A DNA stretch of 64,000 bases from Paeniglutamicibacter sp. Y32M11 (GCF_019285735.1 NZ_CP079107.1:2232001-2296000), one strand, 5' to 3'. Counted from the stretch's first letter, positions 1-9,218 are shown. A program made the numbers and translations. Notes: generated by a model from the letters alone, not told the origin.

Positions 1-69
1 AATCATGGCCTCGGCGAGCTCTTCGCGCCCGCTCCATTCCTGTAGGGCTTCGACAGACTGCTGGGTCAC
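1..69 (-). CDS. Probable GapB-type glyceraldehyde-3-phosphate dehydrogenase, N-terminal fragment
   Basis: Only the first 23 codons lie in the window; the gene runs off the left edge. It starts with GTG at 69, six bases after a good ribosome binding site (GGAAGGA on the minus strand). The peptide begins VTQQSVEALQEWSGREELAE and continues AMI. From memory this acidic, Trp-containing leader followed by AEAMI resembles the start of the long (about 480-residue) actinobacterial GAPDH that precedes a second Rossmann-type enzyme module. The start and reading frame are seen; the family is inferred from very few residues and could be wrong. Confidence 0.42.
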   Translation of the reverse strand, partial: MTQQSVEALQEWSGREELAEAMI

Positions 70-332
70 TGAAAATCCTTCCAAATCAGCCGGCGAGTGA
101 TCCTCAAGCCGGTTGCTACCGTAAAAGCACCTTTGCAGAAACGGTTGTTCTAGGGGTAGTCAGGATCATTCCCCCGCGGGACCAGGTCCCACTATCCATT
201 CTAGTATGTGCTCGTCCAGAACCACGTCTTGCTTCGGTGAGGTCTCTCACACCCGTGTAACGGCCAAGCGTTCATAGGCGGAGGGTCGAATTAGGTGGGG
301 TGTTGGGAAGGGCGCGGGACGCGTGTTCTCAC

Positions 333-650
333 CTAGCGCGGACGCCATGGTTCCTCGGGCGGGTCGTCCAAGCCGTCGGCGTTCTGATGCGGTTGTTGAG
401 GTGGTCGGTGAACAAAACCTTCCAATGGATCCTTGTCCTGTCCCTGTGCGGACTCATGGATCTGCCTCTTTTGTTGCTCAAGTGCCTGCTGTGCGGCTTG
501 GCTCGAAGGCTTGTATAAATTGTTCAGTGCATCAAAGACACCCGATGCGCCACTGCCTGTCCCCTCCTTCGGGAAGGTGAACTTTGAAGCGGCCCAGATC
601 AGCCCGATGCACAGCACCGGTATGCCTAGTAGCCAGAAGAGCCATTCCAT
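333..650 (-). CDS. Small membrane-anchored hypothetical protein
   Basis: A 105-residue protein with one N-terminal hydrophobic segment (about residues 3-22, MEWLFWLLGIPVLCIGLIWA), then a basic stretch, then a hydrophilic tail rich in Gln, Pro and His (for example RPPQQPHQ). This suggests a single-pass protein with a short outside or periplasm-free N-terminus and a cytoplasmic or wall-facing tail; topology is not certain. No catalytic motif is visible and I do not recognise the family. The ATG at 650 has only a weak ribosome binding site. It lies between the GAPDH-like gene and rnpB, all on the minus strand. A real gene is likely from the coherent membrane-plus-tail layout, but conservation is untested. 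Confidence 0.5.
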   Translation of the reverse strand: MEWLFWLLGIPVLCIGLIWAASKFTFPKEGTGSGASGVFDALNNLYKPSSQAAQQALEQQKRQIHESAQGQDKDPLEGFVHRPPQQPHQNADGLDDPPEEPWRPR

Positions 651-907
651 GACTTGGAGTCTAATGCTCGTGCACCGAATTTAGGCCGCTGCCCCAGCTA
701 CGTACGGTGATGATTGTCCGCTTCCGGCTCATAAGTTTCTTGAGGCCGCCCAGGAGCATCAACATCCGTCAATGGCAGTGGCTCGCGCATGGCCACGCTC
801 ATCTGAACGAAGCTAGAATCTTGCGCCTGATTCCGGGCATTTGGACTCTAAGTTGGCATCCAACCAAAAACGCCTGCATCCCTTATAAACAAAGGATTAC
901 AGGCGGA

Positions 908-1286
908 TTGAATGGACGGGATGGCGCGTACGCCGGGTTTTGTACCGCGGTCGGTTACCCGAATCGCGGCGGCGATCATCTATCTAGGAGTGCCGTTGCC
1001 GGCACCCTCAAGCGGTCCACCCGACTACATAGAGCGAACAACCCAGTAGTCTGTCTGACCTTGCTCCGAGTGGGGTTTACCAAGCCATTCCAGTCACCTG
1101 GAATGCTGGTGGTCTCTTACACCACCGTTTCACCCTTACCCGCATAAATGCGGGCGGTCTATTCTCTGTGGCACTAGCCTGCGGGTTACCCCGAGTGGGC
1201 GTTACCCACCACCCTGTTCTGTGGAGCCCGGACGTTCCTCGGGCCACTTGCGTGACACGCGATCGTCTGGCCATCCCGTCCAGCAA
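908..1286 (-). ncRNA. rnpB: RNase P RNA, bacterial class A
   Basis: The catalytic RNA of RNase P, which removes the 5' leader from tRNA precursors. On the minus strand, a P1 helix is formed by TGGACGGGATGGC near the 5' end (about 1283-1271) and GCCATCCCGTCCA near the 3' end (about 925-913). Conserved core pieces are visible, including GAGGAACGTCCGGGCTCC, the ACAGA-GAATA region followed by GGTAAGGGTGAAACGGTG, and the 3' TACAAAACCCGGCGTA. These are hallmark blocks of actinobacterial rnpB. Ends are set from P1 and are good to a few bases. No protein frame across this stretch is credible. Confidence 0.94.
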
Positions 1287-1426
1287 ACAAGTCTAGTCGT
1301 ATTTGAGTGTGCACCTAACCAGATGAACAGCTCCTCACCAACAGACGAAAGGATCAGCACCAACCGTTGCGTATAACGACGTGAGGCAAATAAGAGAATG
1401 CCACCACCTCCGACTAGGCTTGATGG

Positions 1427-2215
1427 GTGCTGATTCTGCTTCCGCCCTCAGAGGGCAAACAACCTGCCGAAAACGGTGCTCCCTTCGACGCTGAGACTCT
1501 GCAGTTTGCGGAACTTAACCCGTACAGGCATCAACTGCTCTCTGCCCTGGCTGAAGTTTCCAGCTCCGAAAATGCCCTTGAACAATTGGGTGTCGGCAAG
1601 TCATTGGTGGCCGATGTGGTCCGCAACATCGGGCTACATACAGAGCCAGCCGCTGCCGCACACACCGTCTATACCGGGGTGCTTTACGAGGCACTTGGCT
1701 ACGAACGTCTCGGCGCCGAAGCCCGCAGTCGAGCCGATGCCTCCATTTTGGTCATCTCTGCCCTATGGGGTGCCGTTGGTTTTGCCGATCGGATTCCGGC
1801 CTACCGGCTCTCGATGTCAGTGAAGCTTCCGGCCATCGGCAAACTTGCTAGTTGGTGGAAACCGAAGCTGACGCCTTCGCTTAATGCTCGCGCGGGAGAT
1901 GAATTGGTGATCGATTGCCGTTCCAGCACGTACGCCGCCGCGTGGGTGCCACCGGTAGAAACGACGGTCACAGTTTCCGTGTTCCAGTTGCGCGGAGGAG
2001 TGCGCAAAGTAGTTTCCCACTTCGCGAAACACACCCGCGGTGAACTGGCCGCTCATCTGCTGACCCGTGAGCAGGAGGTGAGGACCGCCGAGGAATTGCT
2101 GGTTGCTGCCCGCGAACGCTGGGATGCTGAACTCGTTACCGGTACCGCGAAAAAGTCCCACCAACTGAATATCATCCTGCCCGAGGACCACGCCTTCCGA
2201 GCCGTCGGCAACTAA
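1427..2215 (+). CDS. yaaA: YaaA family peroxide-stress protein (DUF328)
   Basis: A 262-residue cytosolic protein of the YaaA family, which in E. coli limits free iron and DNA damage during hydrogen peroxide stress. The start MLILLPPSEGK is the family signature, followed by the typical YTGVLYEALGY and ISALWGAVGF blocks and the basic KLPAIGKLASWWKP segment. Length matches the family. The start is GTG at 1427; no in-frame ATG fits the conserved N-terminus. It is transcribed away from rnpB, which lies just upstream on the opposite strand. The biochemical activity in this organism is inferred from the family; some relatives bind DNA structures. Confidence 0.88.
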   Translation: MLILLPPSEGKQPAENGAPFDAETLQFAELNPYRHQLLSALAEVSSSENALEQLGVGKSLVADVVRNIGLHTEPAAAAHTVYTGVLYEALGYERLGAEARSRADASILVISALWGAVGFADRIPAYRLSMSVKLPAIGKLASWWKPKLTPSLNARAGDELVIDCRSSTYAAAWVPPVETTVTVSVFQLRGGVRKVVSHFAKHTRGELAAHLLTREQEVRTAEELLVAARERWDAELVTGTAKKSHQLNIILPEDHAFRAVGN

Positions 2216-2254
2216 CGGTGCCGCTTCACCGGAGATTCACCACCGGCAAGGCAT

Positions 2255-2782
2255 TTATGTTGCCGGGCTATCCTCAGCAGTAGGTTCAGCACCTGGAATC
2301 AAGTCGGCCGCAGGGTCGAAGGAATCGGCCACCAACTCAATCTCAAAGCCGGTAGCGTCTTCAAGATAAGCGGCATAGTGATCCGGTCCCCCGGCAAACG
2401 GATGATCCTCGGCGAAGAGCAGCTTGAACCCGCAATCTAGCGCGAGTGCGGTGAGCTCATCAACACGTTTGGGATTACCAGCCACGAACGCCAGGTGGTT
2501 CACCCCGGGAGCCCGACGGCGGTGGTCTTCGGCGAGCACGTCGGGACCGGCTTCAAGAACGATGTATTCGTGGGTGCCGCGGTAGCTCACTCCGCAAGCC
2601 CACGGTTCCCCCGCCACGTAGCCAAGTTCCTCAAAAAGCCAGCCGAGTGTGGCCCGCGCGGCCGCCAGATCCCGAACCCAGATTTCTACGTGATGCAGCC
2701 TTGCCGCACGCCGAGTTCCCGAAACTTCGGAGTCGGCGGTGACATCCGGGCCAGATACTTTCGGGTCGGCCTTTTCTACCAC
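2255..2782 (-). CDS. VOC (glyoxalase/bleomycin-resistance fold) family protein
   Basis: A 175-residue cytosolic protein with one vicinal-oxygen-chelate repeat pair. Family cues are LHHVEIWVRDLAAARATLGW near residue 29, then PGVNHLAFVAG, and FAGGPDHYAAYLEDATGFEIE with a late Glu; the His and Glu residues are the usual metal ligands of this fold. About 28 residues of charged leader precede the domain. The stop of the upstream coiled-coil gene overlaps its start by seven bases, so the two are translationally coupled. The substrate cannot be told from the sequence; glyoxalase, dioxygenase and antibiotic-binding members share the fold. Confidence 0.8.
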   Translation of the reverse strand: MVEKADPKVSGPDVTADSEVSGTRRAARLHHVEIWVRDLAAARATLGWLFEELGYVAGEPWACGVSYRGTHEYIVLEAGPDVLAEDHRRRAPGVNHLAFVAGNPKRVDELTALALDCGFKLLFAEDHPFAGGPDHYAAYLEDATGFEIELVADSFDPAADLIPGAEPTAEDSPAT

Positions 2783-3510
2783 TCGGTGCTGCGCACCAGA
2801 ATGGCACCGGTGTCCGGGCAGAAGACAATGTCATCGGCCGCAGCAGCCTTGATTTCGCTCAGGTCACCGGGGGCCAGCGCCATGCCGCTGGCCTCGGAGG
2901 TTCCATGGAACAGACGTGCAGCGCCAACGCCGTTGCGAGTGCGTAGTCGTTCGTACGTATTGATGAGGGATTCCTCGAAAGTACCCACAAGCTCAGCGCG
3001 AGCTGCCGTAGTTTTGGCCAGCTGGTCCTGAAGGGCTTTCACCGCTGCGTCGCGGCGCGCAAGGTGCTGATCGTGATCGCTGAGCTTGGCTGCCGTTTCT
3101 GCGGCGACGACGGCTGCCTGCTCTTGAACTTCCTCAAGGGTGCCCATGAGTTCAAGCTCATTGTCTTCAAGTTCGTTGCGGCGCACCGTTAGCGAGTCAA
3201 TCTCGTGGGACAAGGCCATCAGATCGGTGGCAGTTCCGGAATTCGAGTTAATGCGCGCCTGGTCCTTGGCGATGTGGGAGGCAACCTTTTCGACCGCCAG
3301 TTCCGATGCCTTCAGAGCTGCTGCTGCTGCATCTAGTTCCTGCTTTACCTCAGCCTCGGCAGCGCGAGCCTCCGTGAGCGCGGTATGTGCAGCAGCAAGT
3401 TCTGCGTCCGCTTTCGCCACATCAATCTGGTGGGTGAGCTTGGTAATTTCCGAGTCAAGTGCTGCTACGTCCAAGAGTCGAAGCTGTTCCGCCGGTGCTG
3501 CCTTTGCCAT
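2776..3510 (-). CDS. Coiled-coil protein of the C4 zinc-ribbon (CT398-like) family, zinc site degenerate
   Basis: A 244-residue protein dominated by a long alpha-helical hairpin (about residues 15-170, rich in Ala, Glu and Lys), followed by a short C-terminal domain. The family normally ends in a zinc ribbon with two CxxC pairs; here the tail reads DDIVFCPDTGAILVRSTEW and has only one Cys, so zinc binding looks lost. ATG at 3510 (MAKAAPAEQLRLLDVAALD) is preferred over the in-frame ATG at 3552, because the family begins with a short segment before LLDVAALD. In actinobacteria this gene usually sits next to a nif3-like gene; here an HNH-DUF222 gene separates them. Molecular role unknown. Confidence 0.8.
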   Translation of the reverse strand: MAKAAPAEQLRLLDVAALDSEITKLTHQIDVAKADAELAAAHTALTEARAAEAEVKQELDAAAAALKASELAVEKVASHIAKDQARINSNSGTATDLMALSHEIDSLTVRRNELEDNELELMGTLEEVQEQAAVVAAETAAKLSDHDQHLARRDAAVKALQDQLAKTTAARAELVGTFEESLINTYERLRTRNGVGAARLFHGTSEASGMALAPGDLSEIKAAAADDIVFCPDTGAILVRSTEW

Positions 3511-3729
3511 GCTGTCCTCCGCTATGCGCGCCGTGGCGCTACCAATCCTCATAGTGATCCAGCGATCAAGGACCGCTTAGCCCTAACACTAGTCAGTTGC
3601 GCAACATGGCGCCGCATCTGACCCGCCGAACCCATGGAGCAACTGGATCGGTACTGGAGCGTGACGGTGGAGGGCTGCTCTAGCGACAGGTTTCTGCCTT
3701 GCGCTGCGCGGCAACGGGTGAGGAGGGGA

Positions 3730-5514
3730 TCAGGACGCTGCGGCTTCCGGATGAAAGACCCAGTTCCGCATTGGCCTTTGAATCGGGTCCCGCGATTTGG
3801 GCAACACCACATGCGGAAGGCCATCGATCACCCTGATGGTGAAATGTCCGGCGTGGAAGGCCGTATGGCAACGAATACATAGGAGCAAGCCATTGCCGAT
3901 GTCGGTCTTACCTCCTTGGGAGAATGTCACGATATGGTGCACTTCGCTGCGATGTGGAGGCATGGAGCATCCAGGGTTAGCGCACCCGCGATCACGCGCT
4001 GAAATGGCGCGCTTTTGTGCCCGTGAGAAGAAGCGTCGTCGCTGGCCTAAATCAAGGGGTTGGCTTGCGCCACCCATAACGATGGGCAGAATTCCAGCGT
4101 TGCAAGCCAGGCGTCTTGCTTCGGCCGCGGAGATCTTCTCACCTCGAGCCGTGATCCCGGGCTTCTGTGACAAGCCGGCAAGTACGTCGTAATCAATCAT
4201 CACAAGCAGTTCTACCCGAGATTTCATCGGCATATCCGGGTCAGTGGGCGTTTCTGGATCAAGACTAGAACGGATGGAGTCAAGCACGGCCTGGCTAAGG
4301 TGTTGAGCCCGGCGGCGAGAATTGGCTGCTTCCGGGCTCTCCCCTGGCAAGAGATCTGGGATCCCCAACCCCCATGGGTCCACTCCACTGGGTCGCTGCC
4401 CGACATCGGTGAAGCCTTCCCGTGGCCGCAATACCTCTGGCATATCCGGATTGACGGCCCACGCAGGAATCAATGGTGGCTGGTCGGGCGCATTCCTCTC
4501 GATCTGTCCAGTGTCGTCGGAAACGCTGCGCTCAGTGGTATTGCCGGTCCCCGAACGCGGGGATTGGGTTGCTTTGCCCGATGCGGTGCGTGGGTTGTTA
4601 AGATCATCGGCCATGGTGCAGAGCAGTTCGTGTCCTTCGGCGTCAACGGTCATTTCCCAGAGGAATCCTGTGGGCTTGTGGCCACGGAAACGAAGCCCCA
4701 AGAAGCGCGCGGTGAGCTCCTCAGCGCGTTCGGTGATGGAGGTTTCGAGTCCGATTCCCTCCTGCTTAATGAATTTTCCGACCGTTGCCTCATCTGCGGT
4801 GGTCAAAGTACGGGCAATGCGCCCCTCAAGGCCGGAACGTGCAGCTGCGGGGTCGGGCTGAGCATCGAGCGCTGGATCTAGGGCGACAAATTTTGCGGCA
4901 GCGTTAGCCACTATTCGCGGATCAATCGCGCCCTGAACCAAAATCTGAGCCAGTTGCGGACAACTCGGCGGGGAGATGGCACCATCAATCCCGCGGTGAT
5001 AGGTCAGCCTTTTGCTGCTGTTGATACGGTGCTGGGCTTGGAAATAGCCGAGATGAAGTTGGGTCTTCAAGAATTCGGCCGGATCGTGATGCAGTGGCTT
5101 ACGGTCCGCACCGGTGACGGCATCGGGCGGAAGTGTCACCACTCCTGAGGCAAAGTCTCCCAGGTTGGCCACGGCCTGATTTAAGGCACTGAGACAGGAC
5201 TCGGTGAGCGTATTGGCCTCGGTATCAGCACAGGCGCCGGCGGCCAAAATCTGGCCGTGGGAACCGCTGCGGTAGATACCTTCGGCCAACTGAGTCAAAG
5301 CTGCGGCCCGCACCGGTGACCCAGACACACTGGCAGCTGCATCGTTCATCGCTGCATTGAGGGCCAATTGCAAGAAGGCAAGTTTCCGTAGCGGATCAAC
5401 GGGTATGGATTCGCTACCGGGGGCTGGCCCGGTCCGCGAATCGGTACCCGCTGCGGCGTTGATGGATTCAAACACCGCGGCCACGAGTTCTGCCGACGTC
5501 TTCATGAACCCCAT
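3730..5514 (-). CDS. HNH endonuclease with N-terminal DUF222 (13E12-type) domain
   Basis: A 594-residue protein. The N-terminal two thirds match the DUF222/13E12 layout (helical, Ala-rich, with HLGYFQAQHRINSSKRL and a C-terminal ISARDRGC entry). The last 90 residues hold an HNH nuclease site: CANPGC, EVHHIVTFSQGG, an Asn in IGNGLLLCIRC, and HTAFHAGH. The two Cys pairs (CANPGC, and the Cys pair in LLLCIRCH) probably bind structural zinc. Such genes occur in many scattered copies in actinobacteria and behave like mobile or accessory genes. An alternative start is ATG at 5505 (MKTSAELV). It splits the usual nif3/coiled-coil pair. Nuclease activity and target are inferred from the motif only. Confidence 0.86.
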   Translation of the reverse strand: MGFMKTSAELVAAVFESINAAAGTDSRTGPAPGSESIPVDPLRKLAFLQLALNAAMNDAAASVSGSPVRAAALTQLAEGIYRSGSHGQILAAGACADTEANTLTESCLSALNQAVANLGDFASGVVTLPPDAVTGADRKPLHHDPAEFLKTQLHLGYFQAQHRINSSKRLTYHRGIDGAISPPSCPQLAQILVQGAIDPRIVANAAAKFVALDPALDAQPDPAAARSGLEGRIARTLTTADEATVGKFIKQEGIGLETSITERAEELTARFLGLRFRGHKPTGFLWEMTVDAEGHELLCTMADDLNNPRTASGKATQSPRSGTGNTTERSVSDDTGQIERNAPDQPPLIPAWAVNPDMPEVLRPREGFTDVGQRPSGVDPWGLGIPDLLPGESPEAANSRRRAQHLSQAVLDSIRSSLDPETPTDPDMPMKSRVELLVMIDYDVLAGLSQKPGITARGEKISAAEARRLACNAGILPIVMGGASQPLDLGQRRRFFSRAQKRAISARDRGCANPGCSMPPHRSEVHHIVTFSQGGKTDIGNGLLLCIRCHTAFHAGHFTIRVIDGLPHVVLPKSRDPIQRPMRNWVFHPEAAAS

Positions 5515-5577
5515 GGTGCGCGATTGGCCAGAAGCCGGGCAACCATCACCTCGACAACTGTGGATAACCCCGGGGTA

Positions 5578-6648
5578 CTACGGAGTGAGGATGAAATCCC
5601 AAGGATCGGTGTTGATGGCAGAGACGCCAACTTCCACCTCGTGGCCCAAATCCTGCAGGACATTCTTCAACGATTCGGCTGCGGTGGGTAACCAGAGCCA
5701 TTCGGAGGCGAAGTGTGAAACGTCGATCAGGTACGGTTTGCCATTTAATGCCGCCTCGCGGGCCTCGGAGGCCGGATGATGGCGCAGGTCGGCGGTGACG
5801 TAGACATCGGCCTCGGCGGCGCGGACGGCGTCAAAGAGCGAATCTCCCGCCCCGCCGCAGACGGCGACCTTGCGCACAATCCCGGCGCGTTCCCCCGCTA
5901 CCCTCACGCCACCGGCAACGGCCGGCATGGCGGAGAAAACGCGTGAGGCGAATTCGTGAAGCTGCAGCGGTTCCGGGAGCATGCCGACGCGCCCGATTCC
6001 CTCCTCCGGAAGCCCATCCTTGGACGGTGCGAGCGGCTGGGTATCGGTGAGGCCAAAGATGTCGGCCAGTACGTCGGATACTCCGCCGATGGCCGAGTCC
6101 GCATTGGTATGCGCGGTCAGCAGGGCGCAACCTGACTCGATGAGCAGGTGTACCGCTTCGCCCTTAAAACCCGTTGCTGCGACGGAATTGACCGGGCGCA
6201 GCAATAGCGGGTGGTGAGTGATCAAGAGATCGGTGCCGCGGGCAACGGCATCGGCCACCACCTCCAGCGTGGGGTCAACGGCAAACATGATCCGCTTAAC
6301 CTTGCGCTCGGGGCGCCCAACTACCGGTCCCACGGTGTCCCACGACTCTGCCAGAGAGGCGGGCCAGAGCTCCTCGACGGCCACCATCACCTGACCCAGC
6401 GTGGGGGTGCTCAAAGCGGGCTCGTTCTCTTGTTCGTTTAGCGCGTCGGTGACGGGCAAGGATCCGGTGCTTGCTGCCGGTACCCCCTCTGGCTGCCCCG
6501 TCTCACCGGAACCGCTGGAGAGACCCGAGGAATCGTTAGGCAAGGCGGCATCCGTCACCGTCTCCGAAGCATCGGTGAATCCGTTTTCTGCGGCATCCGA
6601 CCCGGAGACGATTCGCATGCCTTGGGTTTGCTGCTTGTTGCTCTGCAT
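5578..6648 (-). CDS. Nif3-like dinuclear metal-centre protein (DUF34/YqfO-YbgI family)
   Basis: A 356-residue protein of the Nif3 family, a conserved fold holding a two-metal site; suggested roles include GTP cyclohydrolase-like hydrolysis and metal insertion. Family blocks are WDTVGPVVG, LLITHHPLLL (metal His pair), AHTNADSAIGGVSDVLA (His and Asp ligands), VAVCGGAGDSL, VYVTADLRHHPASEA and LIDVSHFASEWLW. ATG at 6648 (MQSNKQQ) is preferred to the in-frame ATG at 6729, which would add a run of odd Cys and His residues. Even so there is an unusual leader of about 80 residues, rich in Ser, Gly and acidic residues, before the fold begins at STPTLGQVM. Confidence 0.88.
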   Translation of the reverse strand: MQSNKQQTQGMRIVSGSDAAENGFTDASETVTDAALPNDSSGLSSGSGETGQPEGVPAASTGSLPVTDALNEQENEPALSTPTLGQVMVAVEELWPASLAESWDTVGPVVGRPERKVKRIMFAVDPTLEVVADAVARGTDLLITHHPLLLRPVNSVAATGFKGEAVHLLIESGCALLTAHTNADSAIGGVSDVLADIFGLTDTQPLAPSKDGLPEEGIGRVGMLPEPLQLHEFASRVFSAMPAVAGGVRVAGERAGIVRKVAVCGGAGDSLFDAVRAAEADVYVTADLRHHPASEAREAALNGKPYLIDVSHFASEWLWLPTAAESLKNVLQDLGHEVEVGVSAINTDPWDFILTP

Positions 6649-6768
6649 ACTTCTACCGTATCCGGATCGGTGGCGATTGACTGCATGAAGGCACGTGCAC
6701 AAAACCACAAAACATGCGCTTTTCGCCACTGTTATCGCCCGGTGGGAATGAAATGCGGGCGAAGGTGA

Positions 6769-7395
6769 TTGAGTGTAGGTGTGAACGAATTCTCAATCTC
6801 CAGCACGCCTATCCGCTTTTCGCCGCAAAGCACTGGACCCGATGGTGCAGCGCTGACCACCTTTGTCCTGGCCGGCGGCTGCTTCTGGTGCCTCGATGCG
6901 GTCTACCAGCGCACGCGTGGGGTCACCTCGGTGGTGTCCGGATATACCGGCGGCAGCGATCCGGCGCCCAACTACCGAGCCGTCTGCTCGGGAACTACCG
7001 GCCACGCCGAGGCGGTGGCCGTAACATTCGACCCCACGGTGGTTCCGGCGGAGGTCATACTTGACATGTTCTTCACCACCCACGACCCCACCACGCTGAA
7101 CCGTCAAGGCTACGACGTGGGCACGCAATATCGCTCAGCCATGTTCCCCCTTAATGCGGAGCAGGACGCGATTTTCCGTGCCAGTGCGGGGAAGTTCGAG
7201 GAGATCTACCCCGATCCTCTGGTTACGATCTACGAGGCACCCGCGGACTTCTTTGTGGCCGAAGGTATCCATCAGGATTACTACAATCGCTTCCCCGATG
7301 AGGGGTATTGCCAGGTCATCATCGACCCTAAGCTCGCGAAAGCCAGGAAATATTACGCAACATGGCTCGAAGAGCCCGCCGAACCGCGCTCCTGA
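6769..7395 (+). CDS. msrA: Peptide methionine-(S)-S-oxide reductase
   Basis: A 208-residue cytosolic enzyme that reduces methionine-S-sulfoxide in oxidised proteins. The hallmark GGCFWCLDAVYQR carries the catalytic Cys, followed by GVTSVVSGYTGG, TTGHAEAVAVTFDP, FFTTHDPTTLNRQGYDVGTQ and FVAEGIHQDYYNRFP. The start is a TTG at 6769 with GAAGG three bases before it, or the GTG at 6781; the choice changes only four residues. It is divergent from the Nif3-like gene and stands alone ahead of cysK. No resolving-Cys cluster is obvious at the C-terminus, so regeneration probably uses a Cys near the active site. Confidence 0.93.
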   Translation: MSVGVNEFSISSTPIRFSPQSTGPDGAALTTFVLAGGCFWCLDAVYQRTRGVTSVVSGYTGGSDPAPNYRAVCSGTTGHAEAVAVTFDPTVVPAEVILDMFFTTHDPTTLNRQGYDVGTQYRSAMFPLNAEQDAIFRASAGKFEEIYPDPLVTIYEAPADFFVAEGIHQDYYNRFPDEGYCQVIIDPKLAKARKYYATWLEEPAEPRS

Positions 7396-7492
7396 CTAGG
7401 CTTGTGGTGAGCATTTCTGCAGTTATTCGGCTGCCGTAGCAAAACCCGCAAGGCCCAACGCCGACCGCCATCTCCCAAGGACTAAGGACACC

Positions 7493-8428
7493 ATGTCGAA
7501 GATTTACAACGACGTCACGCAAATTGTTGGACGCACCCCGCTGGTGCGGCTGAACCGACTGGGCGCCGGACTGCCGGGGAACATCGCGGTGAAGCTGGAA
7601 TTCTACAACCCGGCCAACTCGGTGAAGGACCGCATCGGCGTGGCCATCGTTGACGCCGCCGAGGCCTCCGGTGAACTGCACCCAGGCGGAACCATCGTTG
7701 AGGGAACCAGCGGTAACACCGGCATCGCCCTGGCCATGGTGGGTGCTGCCCGCGGTTACAAGGTCGTATTGACCATGCCCGAGACCATGAGCACCGAGCG
7801 TCGCGTCATGCTCCGCGCCTTCGGTGCCGAGATCGTGCTGACCCCGGGCTCCGAGGGTATGCGTGGCGCTGTGGAGAAGGCCAAGGAGATCGTTGCTACC
7901 ACCGAGAACGCCATCTGGGCCCAGCAGTTCGCCAACGTCGCCAACCCGGCGATCCACGAGACCACCACCGGTCCGGAGATCTGGGAAGACACCGACGGTG
8001 AAGTGGACATCTTTGTTGCGGGCATCGGTACCGGCGGAACCATCACCGGTGCCGGCCGCTTCCTCAAGAGCAAGAAGGCCTCGGTGCAGATTGTTGCCGT
8101 TGAGCCGAAGGATTCGGCGATCCTCAACGGTGGCAAGCCGGGCCCGCACAAGATCCAGGGCTTGGGCGCCAACTTCATCCCCGAGGTACTGGACACCGAG
8201 CTGTATGACGAGGTGCTTGACGCCTCGATCGAGAATTCGGTATCCACCGCCCGTGCGTTGGGTGTGCAGGAAGGCATCCTCGGCGGCATCTCCGCCGGCG
8301 CGGCCGTCTGGGGCGCCCTGGAAATCGCCAAGCGCGAGGAGAACGCCGGCAAGCTCATCGTCGCCGTCATCCCCGACTTCGGCGAACGCTACATCTCCAC
8401 GTTGCTCTTTGATGACATCCGTGGCTAA
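7493..8428 (+). CDS. cysK: Cysteine synthase A (O-acetylserine sulfhydrylase)
   Basis: A 311-residue PLP enzyme joining O-acetyl-L-serine and sulfide to give cysteine. It starts [20 protein letters not shown]. The PLP lysine lies in [11 protein letters not shown], the substrate loop is [12 protein letters not shown], and the phosphate-binding loop is [10 protein letters not shown]. Length is normal for CysK rather than CysM. ATG at 7493 follows the purine-rich AAGGACTAAGGACACC. The serine acetyltransferase gene lies 135 bases downstream with no terminator between them, so the pair is probably one transcript for the last two steps of cysteine synthesis. Confidence 0.96.
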   Translation: MSKIYNDVTQIVGRTPLVRLNRLGAGLPGNIAVKLEFYNPANSVKDRIGVAIVDAAEASGELHPGGTIVEGTSGNTGIALAMVGAARGYKVVLTMPETMSTERRVMLRAFGAEIVLTPGSEGMRGAVEKAKEIVATTENAIWAQQFANVANPAIHETTTGPEIWEDTDGEVDIFVAGIGTGGTITGAGRFLKSKKASVQIVAVEPKDSAILNGGKPGPHKIQGLGANFIPEVLDTELYDEVLDASIENSVSTARALGVQEGILGGISAGAAVWGALEIAKREENAGKLIVAVIPDFGERYISTLLFDDIRG

Positions 8429-8563
8429 TAACAGCTAACTAATTCAATCGGTGTCCGGCGCTACGGGTCAGAAATTTCCCGTACCCGCCGGTCGCCTTTT
8501 GGCTCCACCCGCACTGTTGATCGGCATGAGTTCGATCTTCGTCGCACAAACAAAGGCAAAGGT

Positions 8564-9148
8564 GTGCGTTTCCTTTCCCGACTGGCCGAAGACCTGCAGG
8601 GGGCAAGTTCTCACGATCCTGCTGCCCGTGGCAACACCGAAAACTTCTTGGCCTATTCAGGGTTGCATGCGATCTGGATCCATCGGCTCACCCACCGGCT
8701 GTGGCAAAATCCTCAGACGCGTTTCCCCGCCCGCCTGCTCTCGCAGTTCGGACGTTTCCTCACCGGAATCGAGATCCACCCCGGTGCCACCATCGGACGG
8801 CGTTTTTTCATCGACCACGGCATGGGTGTGGTCATCGGCGAGACCGCGGAGATCGGCGACGATGTGATGATCTATCACGGTGTCACTCTGGGTGGTCGTT
8901 CGCTGGCCAAGACCAAACGCCACCCGACGATCGGTGACCGGGTGGTCATCGGTGCCGGGGCCAAGGTACTTGGCCCGATCATCATTGGCGCGGATTCCGC
9001 GATTGGTGCCAACGCCGTGGTGGTCAAGGATGCTCCCGAGGGTTCGATCATCACCGGTATTCCGGCGAAGAACCGTCCGCGGACCGCCGATGAGCTTGCT
9101 CCGGCCGTTGACCCGGCCGAGTACATCGACCCGGCCATGTGGATCTAG
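8564..9148 (+). CDS. cysE: Serine O-acetyltransferase
   Basis: A 194-residue hexapeptide-repeat acetyltransferase making O-acetylserine from serine and acetyl-CoA for CysK. The short EpsC-type N-terminus ([20 protein letters not shown]) lacks the long helical domain of enteric CysE. The left-handed beta-helix shows [54 protein letters not shown] and [15 protein letters not shown], with His residues of the active site in DHGMG and YHGVT. The start is GTG at 8564 after GGCAAAGG. The C-terminal residues end in MWI, close to the Ile-ended tail that binds CysK in the cysteine synthase complex; that binding is inference. Confidence 0.94.
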   Translation: MRFLSRLAEDLQGASSHDPAARGNTENFLAYSGLHAIWIHRLTHRLWQNPQTRFPARLLSQFGRFLTGIEIHPGATIGRRFFIDHGMGVVIGETAEIGDDVMIYHGVTLGGRSLAKTKRHPTIGDRVVIGAGAKVLGPIIIGADSAIGANAVVVKDAPEGSIITGIPAKNRPRTADELAPAVDPAEYIDPAMWI

Positions 9149-9170
9149 ATTCCTGAGCTAACACTATGAG

Positions 9171-9218
9171 CGGCGTCGGTACCTACCCTGGAGGTAGGCA
9201 CCGACGCCGTTCATGTTT
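9171..9218 (+). terminator. Hairpin terminator after cysE
   Basis: A long inverted repeat starts 23 bases after the cysE stop: GGCGTCGG-T-ACCTACC pairs with GGTAGG-CACCGACGCC across a short CTGGA loop, and is followed by a T-rich stretch (TTCATGTTTT). It closes the cysK-cysE transcript. Confidence 0.75.

Noticed and set aside
707-1147. Plus-strand open frame of 146 codons
   Set aside because: It overlaps the RNase P RNA on the other strand and has no ribosome site or protein-like pattern.
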